A stretch of DNA of 64,000 nt from NCBI RefSeq assembly GCF_905475345.1, contig NC_066599.1, positions 4,870,501 to 4,934,500 of the forward strand, read 5' to 3'. The notes under the pieces are model-generated. The model made no database searches, had not been told where the DNA came from, and worked only from the letters and a program-made list of their open reading frames with translations. Origin of the DNA: Vespula vulgaris (Eukaryota > Arthropoda > Insecta > Hymenoptera > Vespidae). A program made the position numbers and the translations under genes. Shown piece by piece: positions 12,201 through 25,502 of the stretch (the stretch's first letter is position 1; the number at the start of each line of letters is the position of its first letter).

Positions 12201-13348
12201 CGTATTGTCTTGAATCAATGGATACAGTAAGTTTAAAGTAATCAAGAACAAGTAATAAGAAGCAGTGAACTAGAAATAAATCATTAATAACTTATGATAT
12301 GTTAATCTGCTTTGAATATTATAATATTAACATTTGATAGTGAAAAGCACGTTTGATACTTTGATTTTATCATGATAGTTTTCTATTAAGAATAGAATAC
12401 ATATGTATATAAATGGCACAATTAAAAAAAAAAAAAGAGAAAGCAAAAAATAATAAATTTAAATTATATGATCATATTAATAAGTACTACAATCCATTCT
12501 GAATTAAATATAATTTAAATAAAATTGATTTCCTTTAGAAAAATGGAATCTTAAAAATTACCTCATAACAATTTATCTAATATATTTAATGAAAAAAATT
12601 TATAACTTAATTGATAATAATTAATATAAAATGCATTAATATAAATATTCTGAGTAATTAATTCTCAATAATGTTGTAATTATAATTTATATATAAATCA
12701 TTATATACTGCTTACATGAATATTTATTTTTTTTTACTATTGCTAATTATCAAAGAACAACACAAAAGTACAGATTTTTTTTATTAAAATATAAATTTTG
12801 CTTTCAATTAACATTACTGCACATTAAAATAACTTATTCTATAGATGTTTGATTTTCAGTGTACTATTGAAAAATCAACATATGTCATATAAATTAAGTA
12901 AAGAAATGAGAAAACATTAAAAAGCATGAAGCAAATAGAACATGTATATAGAAAACAAATTATATGTATATTATAATGATAGAGTTTATAAGTTTTATTT
13001 TTAAAAAAAGGAAAAAAAAAAAGGAAAAATACAATATTAATTTCATTGTTCCCTTCGCCATTTTTAAACTAATTGTAGAGATCAATGAAGTAGTGGGCTG
13101 TTTTCTTCTAACAAGAAATCTATTTGAACTTGTGCATTTTACAATTTGTGGTACTGTATTTATCTAAATTTCTTATATTCTCACAGATATTTAATTAATT
13201 GTTGTATTAATACTAATAAAGAAATTGTTTCTAGTAGCATATACAAATTATTAATATGGTATTTCTATATACAAGGACAGTTGAAAATGTCTAGTTTAGC
13301 CCACTACTCTCTCTGTTGACTTTTTGTTCTAGATTGTTTTTATCTTGT
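9297..13348. other. 4 kb AT-rich convergent spacer, probable long 3' UTR
   Basis: No gene was recognised between the Nuf2 stop and the hyccin stop. The sequence is very AT-rich with several poly-T and poly-A runs and a (CT)n tract near 11943-11964 preceded by TTTTCTTTT-type pyrimidine runs. Much of it may be 3' UTR of hyccin (minus) or of Nuf2, which would need transcript data to settle. The small frames here (for example 12964-13167 on plus) are low-complexity AT translations. Confidence 0.4.
11943..11964. repeat. (CT)n microsatellite
   Basis: About 11 CT dinucleotides within a longer pyrimidine-rich stretch in the Nuf2/hyccin spacer. Confidence 0.85.
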
Positions 13349-13881
13349 TCAAACAGAGCTAACCTGAATTGAAGAAGTCAGTGATTCTGATTCGTTATGC
13401 GCCCTTAAGTTGATAGAAGTTTCTATATTAATGTTGTTGTCTCCAGTATCCCCACTTAATCCAAGTCGTTCTCCATCCATTAAAGTAACACTTTCAGTTC
13501 CAAATGAATTATTTTCCACACTATTATTCTTCTTTCTGTTCATACAGCCATTAATATTTATATCAACTTCTGATTGTTCACTATTTAACATTGAACTACT
13601 TCCTTTGATATTCTCTTTTGATGTATTTTGTGATCCGAGTCTCTTTTCCTTATCGGATATTGTATTATGAGGATTCTTTGTTACTTTTCCATCTCTTTCT
13701 TTAGGTTTTTTTCCAAGTACTGGAAAATTAGTCATTTTTGATGAAGCTTTTTGATCCTTTGTTTGTCGCATCGAACCAGCACGATTCGGTTCCATTGATT
13801 CTTGCTCTTCTGTGATCGAGACCAAATTACCTTTGCCTTCTCCACTGGAATCTTCCTTTACAACTTGAATGGGTATATCAT
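13349..13881 (-). CDS. Hyccin alternative terminal exon B
   Basis: Terminal coding exon with acceptor TTCTTCTGCAG just upstream. It starts DDIPIQVVKEDSSGEGKGN and ends SLTSSIQVSSV. It has the same phase and the same first two codons (Asp-Asp) as exon A. The composition (Ser, Asn, Glu, Lys) suggests a disordered tail. Confidence 0.7.
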
Positions 13882-16800
13882 CTGCAGAAGAAAAGCAAAT
13901 AATTTCACGTAAGATTTTTAGTACACTAAATATAAATTTAACGATTTGTGTATATAAAAGATATTTCAATTTAAACTAATCAAGATTTTATACATCATCC
14001 AAACTTTTACATAATGTACTTAATAAAATTGTATTTTAAAGCATTATACATATGAAGTATTTAATATAGAAATATGAGATTTAAGCAAATTTGTGAGCAA
14101 ATAAACAACTGAAAAGAAAAATATATAACTGAATTCTGTGTATCTCAATCTATATAAAACGGTTTAGGTGTATTAAACTAAATATATATTGCATCTGCAT
14201 GCAGTTTTTTGGTATAGCATGTGCTATGTATTCCATCACTGGTGGTGGATAATATTTTTGAAATAGTCATAATCTATAACGATTGTATATAGTTATTGAT
14301 CATAGAGGTGAGATTAGTGCGCATATTAAATTAAGTACTATAATCGCGTGATCGGTGAACAACTTTGGCAAGATTAAGTGATCCTAGATTGCAGCAACTT
14401 TACATTTAATACCATATATTTGTTGATAATGCAATGGTAGTAGAAAAAGTGCCTGTTGTATTGCTTCCTGTATACAAACTTTCCGACGAATCTTGTACAG
14501 CCTCTCCTAAAGCTTGTTCTTCTAATACACTATATAAATGTGTACTGGCATTTAATTTATTTTCATTATAAACCGAATCGTATATTTCTGCAGTGTCTTT
14601 CCATTGCCTTTGTTTTATACCATCTTCAATACTATCTCCAGCAATTTTTCGCTGGTCTTTGCTCTTTTTAAAAGGTGATCTGTTTGGTGAGTTTTGATTG
14701 CTGCATGTGCTTCCTCGTCTGGAACTTTCCAGAGAGGTGGAAGAATGAATTTTGCCAATATCATCCTCATCGAGAGAATTGGAAAAAGCATGCTTCCAAA
14801 GCCAATTACGGCGTTTATTACTTCCAGACGTTGTTGGTTGTTGATGCTTCTCAACTTCAGTACTGTGTAACTCATCCGCAAACAATTTTTCATCCAGATC
14901 ATCTAATGACACATGTGTGTAACAAATGCACATTCATTGAATTTACTTGTTTATATATAATAGAAATATTTTTATAAGTTTAATTACGTATGATCAGAGA
15001 TTCATAATAATTGTGTATTTGATAAAATTTATTTTGTGTAAACGAAAATTACTTCTCAACATAGTAGCACAGCAAGAAAAAATTATTAACTTATTCAATG
15101 TTATGTTACACTGAACACATTTAATATCGAATTCTTCAGAAACAGTCATGCACCTCTACCTCTGCATTGTATTGTATCTATATTTACAAATATTTACGTT
15201 TCTAATTTTAATAATATTTACATTTATATTTATTATATAGTAATGTTTACATGATCATGTTAATATTAATGTTTATATGATATATAATAAATATATTATA
15301 TTTGCAACTACTGTGGTTGTACTTCCCTTATTTGTTAATTAAAATGCAACATATTTTCAATCATTCAATATTTTTTAAATAAAATAGAAATACGGAAAAA
15401 AACGAAAATTTTCGTTTAAGAGATTTCGTTGTAGAAAGAAATAACAGAAAAGATTTTAATTTACAATGATGTATAAATAATTGATGATATATTGTACATT
15501 AAAATATAATAATAAATATTTGCGTAAAATATTATTACTTGGAAATTATAATCATTCTTTTGTGTAATGCATCATGTTTATAGTATTGTTATGTTTTTTG
15601 TTTTCTTTTTTTTTATAGTATAAAGCAATACAAAGCAAAAAAATTATATTTCTAGACTTCTAAACAATTAATTTTACCATACAAAGTATGAAAAAAGAAA
15701 TATCAATTTTAAAGACATACCTGGTAATTTTTTAGTGCGAAAAGAGGCATTTGTAATCATAGATTTCGATATTGTTGGAGTTGCAGTTACAGAGGACAAT
15801 GCAACGCAGATACCAATAGATCCATCACTTGATTGACCTAAAATTACATATATATTAATGAAAATATCAAAAACACAATATTTTCTTATAAAAACCAAAT
15901 ATTTACCAGATGGTCCAGAATTGGCGGAATTTCGTATGGCATTTGTAACCAACATTACATCAGGATACATTTCATAACATGCTCTGTTATGTATATCCTC
16001 CACAGCTTGATTTGCAACATACCAACAATCATTGTACCTAATGATAATAAATTGCTTAATAGTTACTAATTAATTAACGTGTTATTATTAATTATTTAAC
16101 GCGTTTTCACGTTAAATAATAAAAAAGTTTTAATTGTATAATAGATGGTATATATACATTGCAAAATATACTGCATGTAGAAATTCAAGAAGAAATTGAG
16201 TCGAAACAGGTATACGAGGCAGAAGTCTTGGAACAAAGCTAGATTCACTGCCATACGAAGATCGTTGATGATGTCCTGGTTTTGTGAAACCTTGAGTGAC
16301 AAGTCTGCGGCAACATACAATTAGTGATTAGTTACTTAATAATTACACTTTTATAACAGCTCCAATTAAATATACTCAAGCTGATAGTTACTTTAGATTT
16401 AGAATCTTATTAATCAAGCTTACTTTGTTGCAACTTTGCACAATTGCTCCAAAGCAAACTTATTTATATAACCCAGTTGTTGGTTATAAATAAAAAGTAG
16501 AGCAGTCATCACTTTTAATCTATTTTGAGCATTCAGAGTTTCTACTTGACGTAAAGGACCCCAACTAACAAGTTTTGTATTGCATTCTTCGAAACGACGC
16601 ACTGCACTTTCGGTTAAGGAAGCTGGTGTCAAGCTGGCTGGCTACTCAACATAAAATTTATATATAAGTACATACATTTGGATATATTACTATATACTTT
16701 TCATATGTTAAATTACCATTAATGTATATATAAATTTATTTTTAATGCAATAACTATATTCCATCTTATTTTTTCTATTAATAATAATGTTATTCAGACA

Positions 16801-17921
16801 TTACTGTATAACATATCTTTAAAAAATAAAAAAATTTGTATACCTCATGATATATGGATAGCATAGCAAGAGATGGTAATCGAAAAGAAACTGCCTTTTG
16901 TTGTCCAGATTTATCCACTACTTCAAGATTATATAACCCAATAAGAAGAGTTTCAACTGTGCGGCAATTCTATTAAATATAGCAACAAATTATTTATAAG
17001 ATTAAAATAGTTAAAACATTATGTAAAATAGTTAGGAAAGACAATAGAAACAGAACAATTAGAAAACTTTAATATATCTATGTTTGTATACTAATAATAA
17101 TCTTAGTTACATATGTTTTTACGCAATTAATTAATTATACTACAACTATTAATTATTTAATTATATACATATATGTTATTAAAATATTATTTTTATCAAT
17201 CAAAAAGAAACTGAAATTGAAATAGAAATATATCATTTTCTAAACAAGCATATTTTACTCGTAATCATTAATAATAGCTCTAGCTTTGCGATAATGAATA
17301 TTTATTCTCATACAAGTTCGAAATGCTGCAATTAAGCAAGTCATATGTCATGTTCTATGCATCTTTAGAATACAAATTATACCTGATCTACATTATGTAA
17401 CATTTTCTTACATCTTATTTCTGTACTTTGATCATGTAAAAAAAATAGTAGCACTGATCATTCTACACTTGGTATGTTGGAAATAATAATTAAAAATATG
17501 AATTTAATAACATATATTAATACCTTAATATCACCATGGGCAGCAGAATTTAGGTAAATAAATATTAGCGTAGGTAGAAATTGCAAAGTAAATCTTCTAA
17601 GTTCTATCTCTTGAGAACGATAGAAATCAAATAGTTGATTACAAACTGTATCTACAAGCTGAAATAAAGAACAAATAGGATAGATATAGATTAGATTTCA
17701 TTGAATAAAATGATATTAAAAGATCAAGAATAAAAAACACATTGATTTTTAATTGAAGATTATGAAAATACCTGGCTATATTTACTGCGCTCTTCGAGCA
17801 GTACATAAAGTGCTCTAACTATTTCATTGTCTTGAGATAATGTAGTAGCAAAAGTATGAAGTTTAGAAGGTGATATATCTCCACAATCTGCCAACCATTC
17901 ATTTATCAAACTCTCTGTCAT
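13349..17921 (-). CDS. Hyccin (FAM126 family), PI4KA complex subunit
   Basis: Homologue of hyccin, which with EFR3 and TTC7 holds PI 4-kinase III-alpha at the plasma membrane. Common exons: 17772-17921, 17524-17658, 16844-16969, 16424-16641, 16158-16304, 15907-16037 and 15721-15837. These encode the conserved helical domain: NEWLADC, LVDTVCNQLFDFYRSQEIEL, TVETLLIGLYNLEVVDKSGQ, SIYHEPASL, LNAQNRLKVMTALLFIYNQQ, LPRIPVSTQFLLEFLHAVYF and CYEMYPDVMLVTNAIRNS. The last common exon ends in phase 1 and can join either of two terminal exons: 14406-14902 (506 residues in total) or 13349-13881 (518). Both begin with codons for Asp-Asp and are Ser-rich, like the disordered FAM126 tail. The start ATG (MTESLINEWLADCGD) fits the family, whose members begin just before EEWL. 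It is divergent from GatB. Confidence 0.9.
14406..14902 (-). CDS. Hyccin alternative terminal exon A
   Basis: Terminal coding exon with an acceptor at 14903-14904. It starts DDLDEKLFADELHSTEVEKH, contains the Ser-rich RRGSTCSNQNSPNRSPFKKS and ends in a stop at 14406-14408. It is phase-compatible with the exon ending at 15721. No clear downstream donor was found, so it is modelled as one of two mutually exclusive 3' ends. Confidence 0.7.
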
Positions 17922-19074
17922 TTTCTGCTTGAACCTATCAATTATTAATTAAAAAATCAAATTTTTATTTATTAGGAAATCTGACATCGTCGATATAATG
18001 AAGTAAAACACCGATGATCATTCCAGTAACTTTAGAACGTTCGCTATCAAATTATTTTCACGTATCATTAAATCCATTGTTACCTTACGTTCTTTTATAC
18101 ATTATGTCAAATCAAAAATGATTTTAAATATCAAAACTCATATTATATTAGAGCTCGTTCTACCATTAAAGATTACATTATATTTAAAAATCTGTTGATT
18201 ACCGAGTTTTTAATAATGCTATATCAGTTGAATATTAAAGTCGGTGTATTATTAATCATCATCGTAATATTAGTTTTATGATTGTAACTGACAGCAGCCG
18301 AGTGCATAAATTTGCGTTATTAAGATCTGAATATTGACAAATTACTACCTTATCGATAGTTAACTCAAAAAGTTAAAACCGTGTTTAAACAATTTCTGAA
18401 CACACGTAACCCATCCACATCCTGTCTAGTCTTAAATCCTACTGTACTGCCCACTGTTAAACTACATCAGCGCCAACTTCTTCGAATGTTTTTTTTCCTC
18501 GAGCTCTCATTTTTATTCACTTTTATTTTTTGTCTCATTCTTATCCCTTTCTCTTTCTCTTCTGTTCCTCTATCACGTATATTTTTCATGAAATTATTGA
18601 ATATATGAATCAGAGATCGTTGAAGGAGTTACGAATTTCTAAATATTAAAAAGTCAAATTTGAAGTTAAATTTTCTTAAAGAATAACACGCTACATACGT
18701 AATATATATTTTCTGACATGTGTATTTAAGTGAAAGAAACATTAATATATAAAGTATGTCGTGTTTGGTTTATCTACGAGACGAAGGAAATTTGCTTTTT
18801 TTAACCAACGATCAATGATCTGCGAGATATTTATATAAGAATAATTATATTTCGTGCTTTTAAATAAATGTCATGATATCTTATGACTGCTTCTTATAAG
18901 CTAATAACACTATATCGATACATCGTAATCTTTTTCCAATTTCTTCTATTTTAACTGGTTAGAGTGTTTGCGATAATTTCGATAACCGATATTAACTAAT
19001 CGATATTTCGATGATGTAACTTCAGTATCGTGATCTATCTTGAATATCATATTATCTGCTTTAAAATATTAAAA
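17922..19074. promoter_or_regulatory. Divergent spacer between hyccin and GatB
   Basis: Presumed promoters for hyccin (minus) and GatB (plus). It contains a pyrimidine-rich stretch at 18480-18570 and several ATCGAT/TCGATA-type motifs between 18910 and 19020. The 75-codon frame at 18381-18608 is a CT-rich translation with no family resemblance. Confidence 0.4.
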
Positions 19075-21536
19075 ATGAATATAACTGTTAAGTCTTGTCA
19101 AATATTTACAAAGTGTCAACAAAATATAATCGCTCGATTTTCACGATTATATTTATCAACGCAAGAACATACAACTGAGTATAAACAATTATTAATATAA
19201 ACATTATTTTAGAATAACAATATCAAAATATATTAATTTCTTTTAATATTTTTATTAATTATTATTATATTTTAGGAAGAAATGGAGACCAGCTATTGGC
19301 TTAGAAATTCATGCACAAATAGCAACAAATTCAAAATTGTTTTCTTTTGCTTCTACAATGTTTCAAAAGCCTATTAATTCTTCTGTATCTTATTTTGATT
19401 GTGCAACTCCAGGAACAATGCCGGTAAATTTAAACTCATTTTTACTTATAAAAATAAATATACAAAATAAATTATTATAGGTGCTTAATCGAAAATGTGT
19501 TGAAGCAGGTATTAGCACTGCCTTAGCATTATCTTGTACATTAAATGAAATTTCAATCTTTGAAAGAAAACATTACTTTTATGCAGATTTACCGGTATGT
19601 TAAGTATTTCTTTAATAATAAATATATACGTATGTAAATGTATATATTTGTATATCTTCTTTTACAAATATATATGTATATTTTTTTTTTTATATAGGCT
19701 GGATATCAAATTACACAATGCAAGCAACCATTGGCTGTTAATGGTAAATTATGTTTCCTAGTAGGCAATCCAGAGACAAATAGAGAACTATATATGAAAA
19801 CGTCGAAAATAAAACAAATACAATTAGAACAAGACAGTGGACGAAGTTTTCATGATGAATCCATTGGAAGGTAAGAAAACGATTTTAATTGCATAATTCA
19901 TTTTAGTAGTTATTAATTGTTATTTATATAATTTACTATAAAGTGTTTTATTATTGTCCTTTTATTAGTTTTCCAACTATAATATCAATATATTGCAGAG
20001 TTCATATATGTCTGTTATGATAGGAATCTTATAGATCTAAATCGTGCAGGTGTACCATTAATGGAATTAGTTTTTGAACCAGATTTAACCGATGGAGAGG
20101 AAGCTGCAGCTGCTGTAAAAGAACTTGTGAACATTTTTAAAATATTGGGTACTTGTTCATGTAAAATGGAAGGTCTACAAAATATAATTTTTTTTTTTTA
20201 TAAATATAATATTGTATATAGAGTTATAGTTCTGACATAACATTATAGAAGGAGCATTCAGAATTGATGCAAATGTTTCTGTAAGTTATGATGATAATTT
20301 AGGAGTTCGTACAGAATTAAAAAATATTGGACATATACGTGCTGTTGCCTCTGCCATAAAATATGAGATAAACCGACAGATTTCAATTCTAGAAAATGGG
20401 CAGTTAGTTTTTAATGAAACCAGAGCATGGGATAGTGTGAACAAGAGAACCGTTCCATTAAGAGAAAAAGAGGAAAAACAGGTATAAAATGTATTGGTAT
20501 ATTAAATTTTAGTCTTAAGATCAATTAACTTTTGATTTTAATATTTTAAAAAGATAATGCAGTAATCATCTTTATTTTATTAATTCTAGGATTATCGATT
20601 CATGCCTGAAACAGATCTTCTTCCTCTACGAATATGTCTCGATAATACTGAAAATAAATATAACTTAGTAGATGTTGCTACATTAAGGGAACAATTACCT
20701 GAATTACCATATGAAAAACGCAGGAAGTTGAAAGAAATATATAATCTTAAAGATCGTTTGATCTTCCAAATATGTGTTAGTTTTAATGTCATTAATCTGA
20801 AAAGATGAATTTGCAATGATCTTAATATAATTTACTTTTGTATCTTATTTTAGAATGAGTTAGAATTTTTAGAATTATTTTTTGACATAATTGAAAGAAA
20901 CAAAAATTTGGATCCAAATATAGCAGCAAATTTCATCATAAATACATTACAGTTATTTTTAAATACAAATGATTTAAATTTTGATTATTGGTAAGTTTAT
21001 CATACATTCATATCATTAGTGGATTTATAATGTGAATAATAGATACACTTGTTTAAATAAGATGTAAATTTTTATCAAAAATATTAATTGATTAAATTTT
21101 TTTAGCAAGAACAATGTAGAAAATATTGTAGAATTGCTTGATTTGTACCAGTCTAAACAAGTTAATGTGGCAATAGCAATAAAAGTATTACATTATTTAA
21201 ATGTTACATCAGATAAAAATCCCAGCCAGGTAAGATTAATCTTATATACATTTAATATGTACATTTTATGTTAGAATCAAATTTTATAATCATTTCATAT
21301 CTATTTATTACATATAGATTATTAAAGAAAACAACTGGATATTAATAAGTGATGAAAACGAACTAGAAATTATATGTAATAGAATAATTAAAGAAAATCC
21401 AAAAACCGTAAAGAAATATAAAGCCGGGAAACAGAAAGTATTTAAAACATTGTTACGAAAAGTAGCTGAAAGTACAAATGACTGTGCTGACATGAATAAA
21501 GTAGTGTTAATTATGAACCGTTTATTGACATCTTAA
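19075..21536 (+). CDS. GatB: Glutamyl-tRNA(Gln) amidotransferase subunit B, mitochondrial
   Basis: Subunit of the mitochondrial GatCAB enzyme, which converts Glu-tRNA(Gln) to Gln-tRNA(Gln). Ten exons: 19075-19178, 19276-19423, 19481-19594, 19698-19870, 20024-20172, 20249-20481, 20590-20775, 20854-20990, 21106-21229 and 21318-21536; 528 residues with consistent phases. Residues 1-35 are basic and Ser/Thr-rich, suitable for mitochondrial import. Family blocks follow in order: RPAIGLEIHAQIATNSKLFS, CATPGTMPVLNRKCVEAGI, FERKHYFYADLPAGYQITQ, EQDSGRSFHDESIGRNLIDL, NRAGVPLMELVFEPDL, EGAFRIDANVSVS, GVRTELKNI and DYRFMPETDLLPL. The C-terminal half is the helical GatB/YqeY tRNA-binding tail, ending KVVLIMNRLLTS. 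It is complete, with no missing signature. Confidence 0.95.
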
Positions 21537-24134
21537 AAAAAGGTATATATTTATGAACTTACCTGATATGTATATAATAGCACAAAACAATTTTGCATAT
21601 TATTTTGATTGATTACTTTAATTTTAATATATGTTTTTGGTCACGCTACTTTATAATAAATATATCTTATAGATATATACATACGCGTGATTACGCGCGC
21701 GCACGTGTGTTTGTGTGTGTGTGTGGTATATATATAAAAAGAACTTTTATGATTACTTTAAAAAGCTGTTTTTTCTAACATATTTACATGTTATTATATC
21801 CAAAATATTATATAAAACATCGTGATAAATTTTTTGCACATAATTCTCTATAAATTGTAATGTCACAAGTACAAAATCAAATAGGAAATAAATAATCCTG
21901 ATATTACAAATTGGAGACTAGAATTATCAGTCCCCCTTTGCAACTATAATCGTGTTGCCAAAATCATAGTAAGTTTATTCTTAATATTTATAATCATTAA
22001 ATAAAATATAGACACATCGCATAGCATTCTATGCATTTCCTATGCCTGAGAACGTGACATGTCTATTAGTATATCCTGGAAGGTAAAAGCAGATAACAAT
22101 CTTTATCAAATTATGAATAGTTTCCATAAGAAGAAAATGATCATAATACATGCTAAAATTTTGAATATTTCACATATATACAGAAAAGATAAAAGATAAA
22201 AAATATTTTGATAAAGACATTTTAATTCTGGAACCAAATATAAATTGTTCTTCTAACTTTATAAATACTGATAATAAAAATGAATAATATTTTGTAGTTG
22301 CTGATTACACTAGCTATAACAATATCTAGTCCTTTATTATTCATCTGTAATACTACTAAAAATATGTCGTACTAAAATACTACTTACGTAAATAATAATA
22401 ATAGGATATATTTCTAAATATAATATAAATAATAATATAGGTTATATTTGATAAAGATCGTTCTGCATATTGCAATTTATAGCATCAGTTATACAATGAT
22501 TATAATTATAAAATAGAGAATATTATATTATACATATAGCATAGAAAACTTTGTTGAATAAAAGAATTATTTTTAAAAATTTCAAATTAAAAATTTAAAT
22601 ATCTACAGAACTGATGCTTAAAAAGCAAATGGGGTCCTATTTAATTTTTTGTTTGGTTATATTCTATTTTTTTTTTTTTCACAGATCCTACACATAAATT
22701 TGTATTTATATAAGAACTTTTTTGTTTTTTTTTTTGTTTTTGTTTTTTTTTCCATGTGAACACTTTGAAACTATATAATACAATAAGCACATACATATCA
22801 CTATTATATAATACAGAGAACATATCTATATACTAAACAGTTACACAAGAGTGTTATTTTATAACAAACTTCATTATGAAACAACTACCTCCATATATCT
22901 TTTTACAATTGTTTACAATAAAATTGTTAAAAAACACAATGTCACTTGTACGATATCTTCTTCCTTTGATTATTTATAAATATGTAGAGCCGTATTCATT
23001 AACGAGACATTTTTCTTAGTACATCAAAATTAGACATACGTCTAAACTATATCATTTCTGTAAAATTTTATATAAAGAGCTGCTGTTGCTGAAAAAATGC
23101 CATGCCTATGAATACGGTTTACAAACCTAATCAGATGTAAGATTAATACTTTTTTCACGAACGCTACTGCAAAAATATACTCAATCTATCTGGTATATGT
23201 ATTAGTAAATTCGTTAAAATTAACAATTTTTAATAAAATTCCAAATGCTTATATGCATTAATACAATGCACATAATACTTTGGAGAAATATATGATAGCC
23301 TACTAATTTTATTCAAAAATGACATCTGCTGCATTATTACTAAAAACAAGCAGCAAAATAGCATAAAAAAATTGTCACTATGATAATTGAAACTTTCGAC
23401 GAAAAAATCATGATGATAAAAGATTTACAAAGACAGTCTTTAGAAAAAGGCCACTTTAGTACTGTGAAAATCATCTCCTTAATCCACAGCTTTCTCACTT
23501 TGTTCTATGTATTTTATAAAATGCCATGGCAATTGTAACTTATAGATTTTTAAGGACGAATGTCAGAAAGATAATATATAAATAGTAAATTCTACTTTAA
23601 TCATGTGTATATGTATATGTATATGTATCTGTATCCCATAGGGTAGAACATTTCGCACAAGTTATTATATATTTACAAAATGTGCTTAAAAAGAGTCAAC
23701 ATCAACAGCATGATTAATTAAAATTGTTGTTATAATAAAAGAATGGATTTACATACGGATTGAATAAAGTTCAATCTGCTTTTCATGTAGTATTGGCACT
23801 ATCATGATCTAAGAAATTTATCTTTGACTGAAAGAAGAAAATTTAAGATAATACAAATTCTAAATTTGCTTTATGATCAAATATATATAAGATCGTAGGA
23901 ATAGGAGCAAAACATTGTCGCTCTTGGCACAGCCACGCGAGTAACTGATACTATTTATAATAAATTAACTTTCTAGCACAAGAATAAATTCATCAATAAT
24001 ATGATGATAGAATATACATTATAAGAATATTAACAATATAATGAATATGTTGTACCATTTAAAAGAATTCAATCAATGCAGGAGTAGTACAACTAAAAAG
24101 GATTCATGTTGTTTTTAACGTAGGAGCACTAAAG
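21537..24134. other. Convergent spacer, GatB and Mbs 3' ends
   Basis: AT-rich, with no recognised gene. It holds a GC/GT-alternating tract near 21691-21725, poly-T runs near 22665-22752 and a short (GTATAT)n-like run near 23606-23630. The part next to 24135 is probably Mbs 3' UTR. Confidence 0.4.
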
Positions 24135-24232
24135 TTATTTAGATAATTTACTGATCACTCTGATCAAGGCACCATTTTCATCCTTTAGCCTCTGGTTTTC
24201 ACATTTTAACTGATCCATAACCTGTAAAAAAG

Positions 24233-24267
<35 letters not shown>

Positions 24268-24290
24268 AATAGAAATAATAATATACAAAT

Positions 24291-24364
<74 letters not shown>

Positions 24365-25443
24365 ATGAATATGGACAATGTTACTATGAATCGGATAAAA
24401 AAAATGATATACAGCTCACATATTTTAATAAAAATGTGTCAAAATGGCAAGCGACATTGCAATTTAAAATCGTTATTAGACCAATATTAAAAATAGCGAT
24501 AATTAACAAATAATTTTTTAATTATAATTGTAAATGCAATAGAATAAAATAAGAATAGCACTGCCATTAATTTAAAAAATTTATATTTGAAAACTCACAT
24601 TATAAGACAAATGTAAGTTTCAGATACCTACCTCAATTTATTGAAAATAATTATTTAAAGCTTAATGAATGTTCTATATTAACAATTTTCTACTTAAATT
24701 TAAATTAAATGTACCCAGATTTGCTATTTTTTACATTAATTTTATACAAATGAATAGTTAGAAAGAAATATATTAAGAAAGTAAAATACAAAAATAAAAA
24801 TATGATTTCCAATTTATAAGAATTGTTGCGCGCGCGCGTGTGCGTGTGTGTAGAATGTGTACGTGACCGTTGCTTTTTTTATAATTAGATAGAAAAATAA
24901 TTATCTAAAATTTTAGTGTGAATTTTCTTTTCTCCGATACTGCTAAACTAATTTTTACAAGGACATGAAGAATATACACTTAATTTTGTCAGAATCGATA
25001 CTGCTAACTAAACACTTCTTCTAAAATTGATTCTATTAATATTTACTTATCGCACTAAAACGAAATTATTTTCTCTTCTTTATTACTTTTATCTGAATAA
25101 TTTCATAGTATCATTATCAAATCCACAAAGTAATCTAACATCAAAATTAGATATTGTGTTGCTCAATGAAAAAGATACAGAAAGAAATATACAATTTTAT
25201 ATATCTAAAATATTTAAAATGAACAATAAAGTGATTTTTGAGATACATAGAATTATAGACAAATAGAAAAATAGATTCATTTTGTGTCTATATTTATATA
25301 AATCTATCATGATAATTGTTAATTTTATATGTGCATAGAATATAATGTAAAAATAATATGTAAAGCATATTTTTAATTATATTAATTAGATTAATAATGA
25401 ACTACTTGTAATATACACACATACGCGCGCGCGCGCGCGTGTA

Positions 25444-25502
<59 letters not shown>

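Noticed and set aside
24263..24490. Poly-histidine ORF on the plus strand
   Set aside because: It is a translation of the (ATC)n microsatellite inside an Mbs intron; no flanking domain or splice context.
25027..25266. 79-codon plus-strand frame in the Mbs 3' intron
   Set aside because: AT-rich composition with no domain; no splice or start context supports it.
25413..25502. Regularly spaced repeats resembling an array
   Set aside because: Plain dinucleotide microsatellite in a eukaryotic intron, with no spacer structure.
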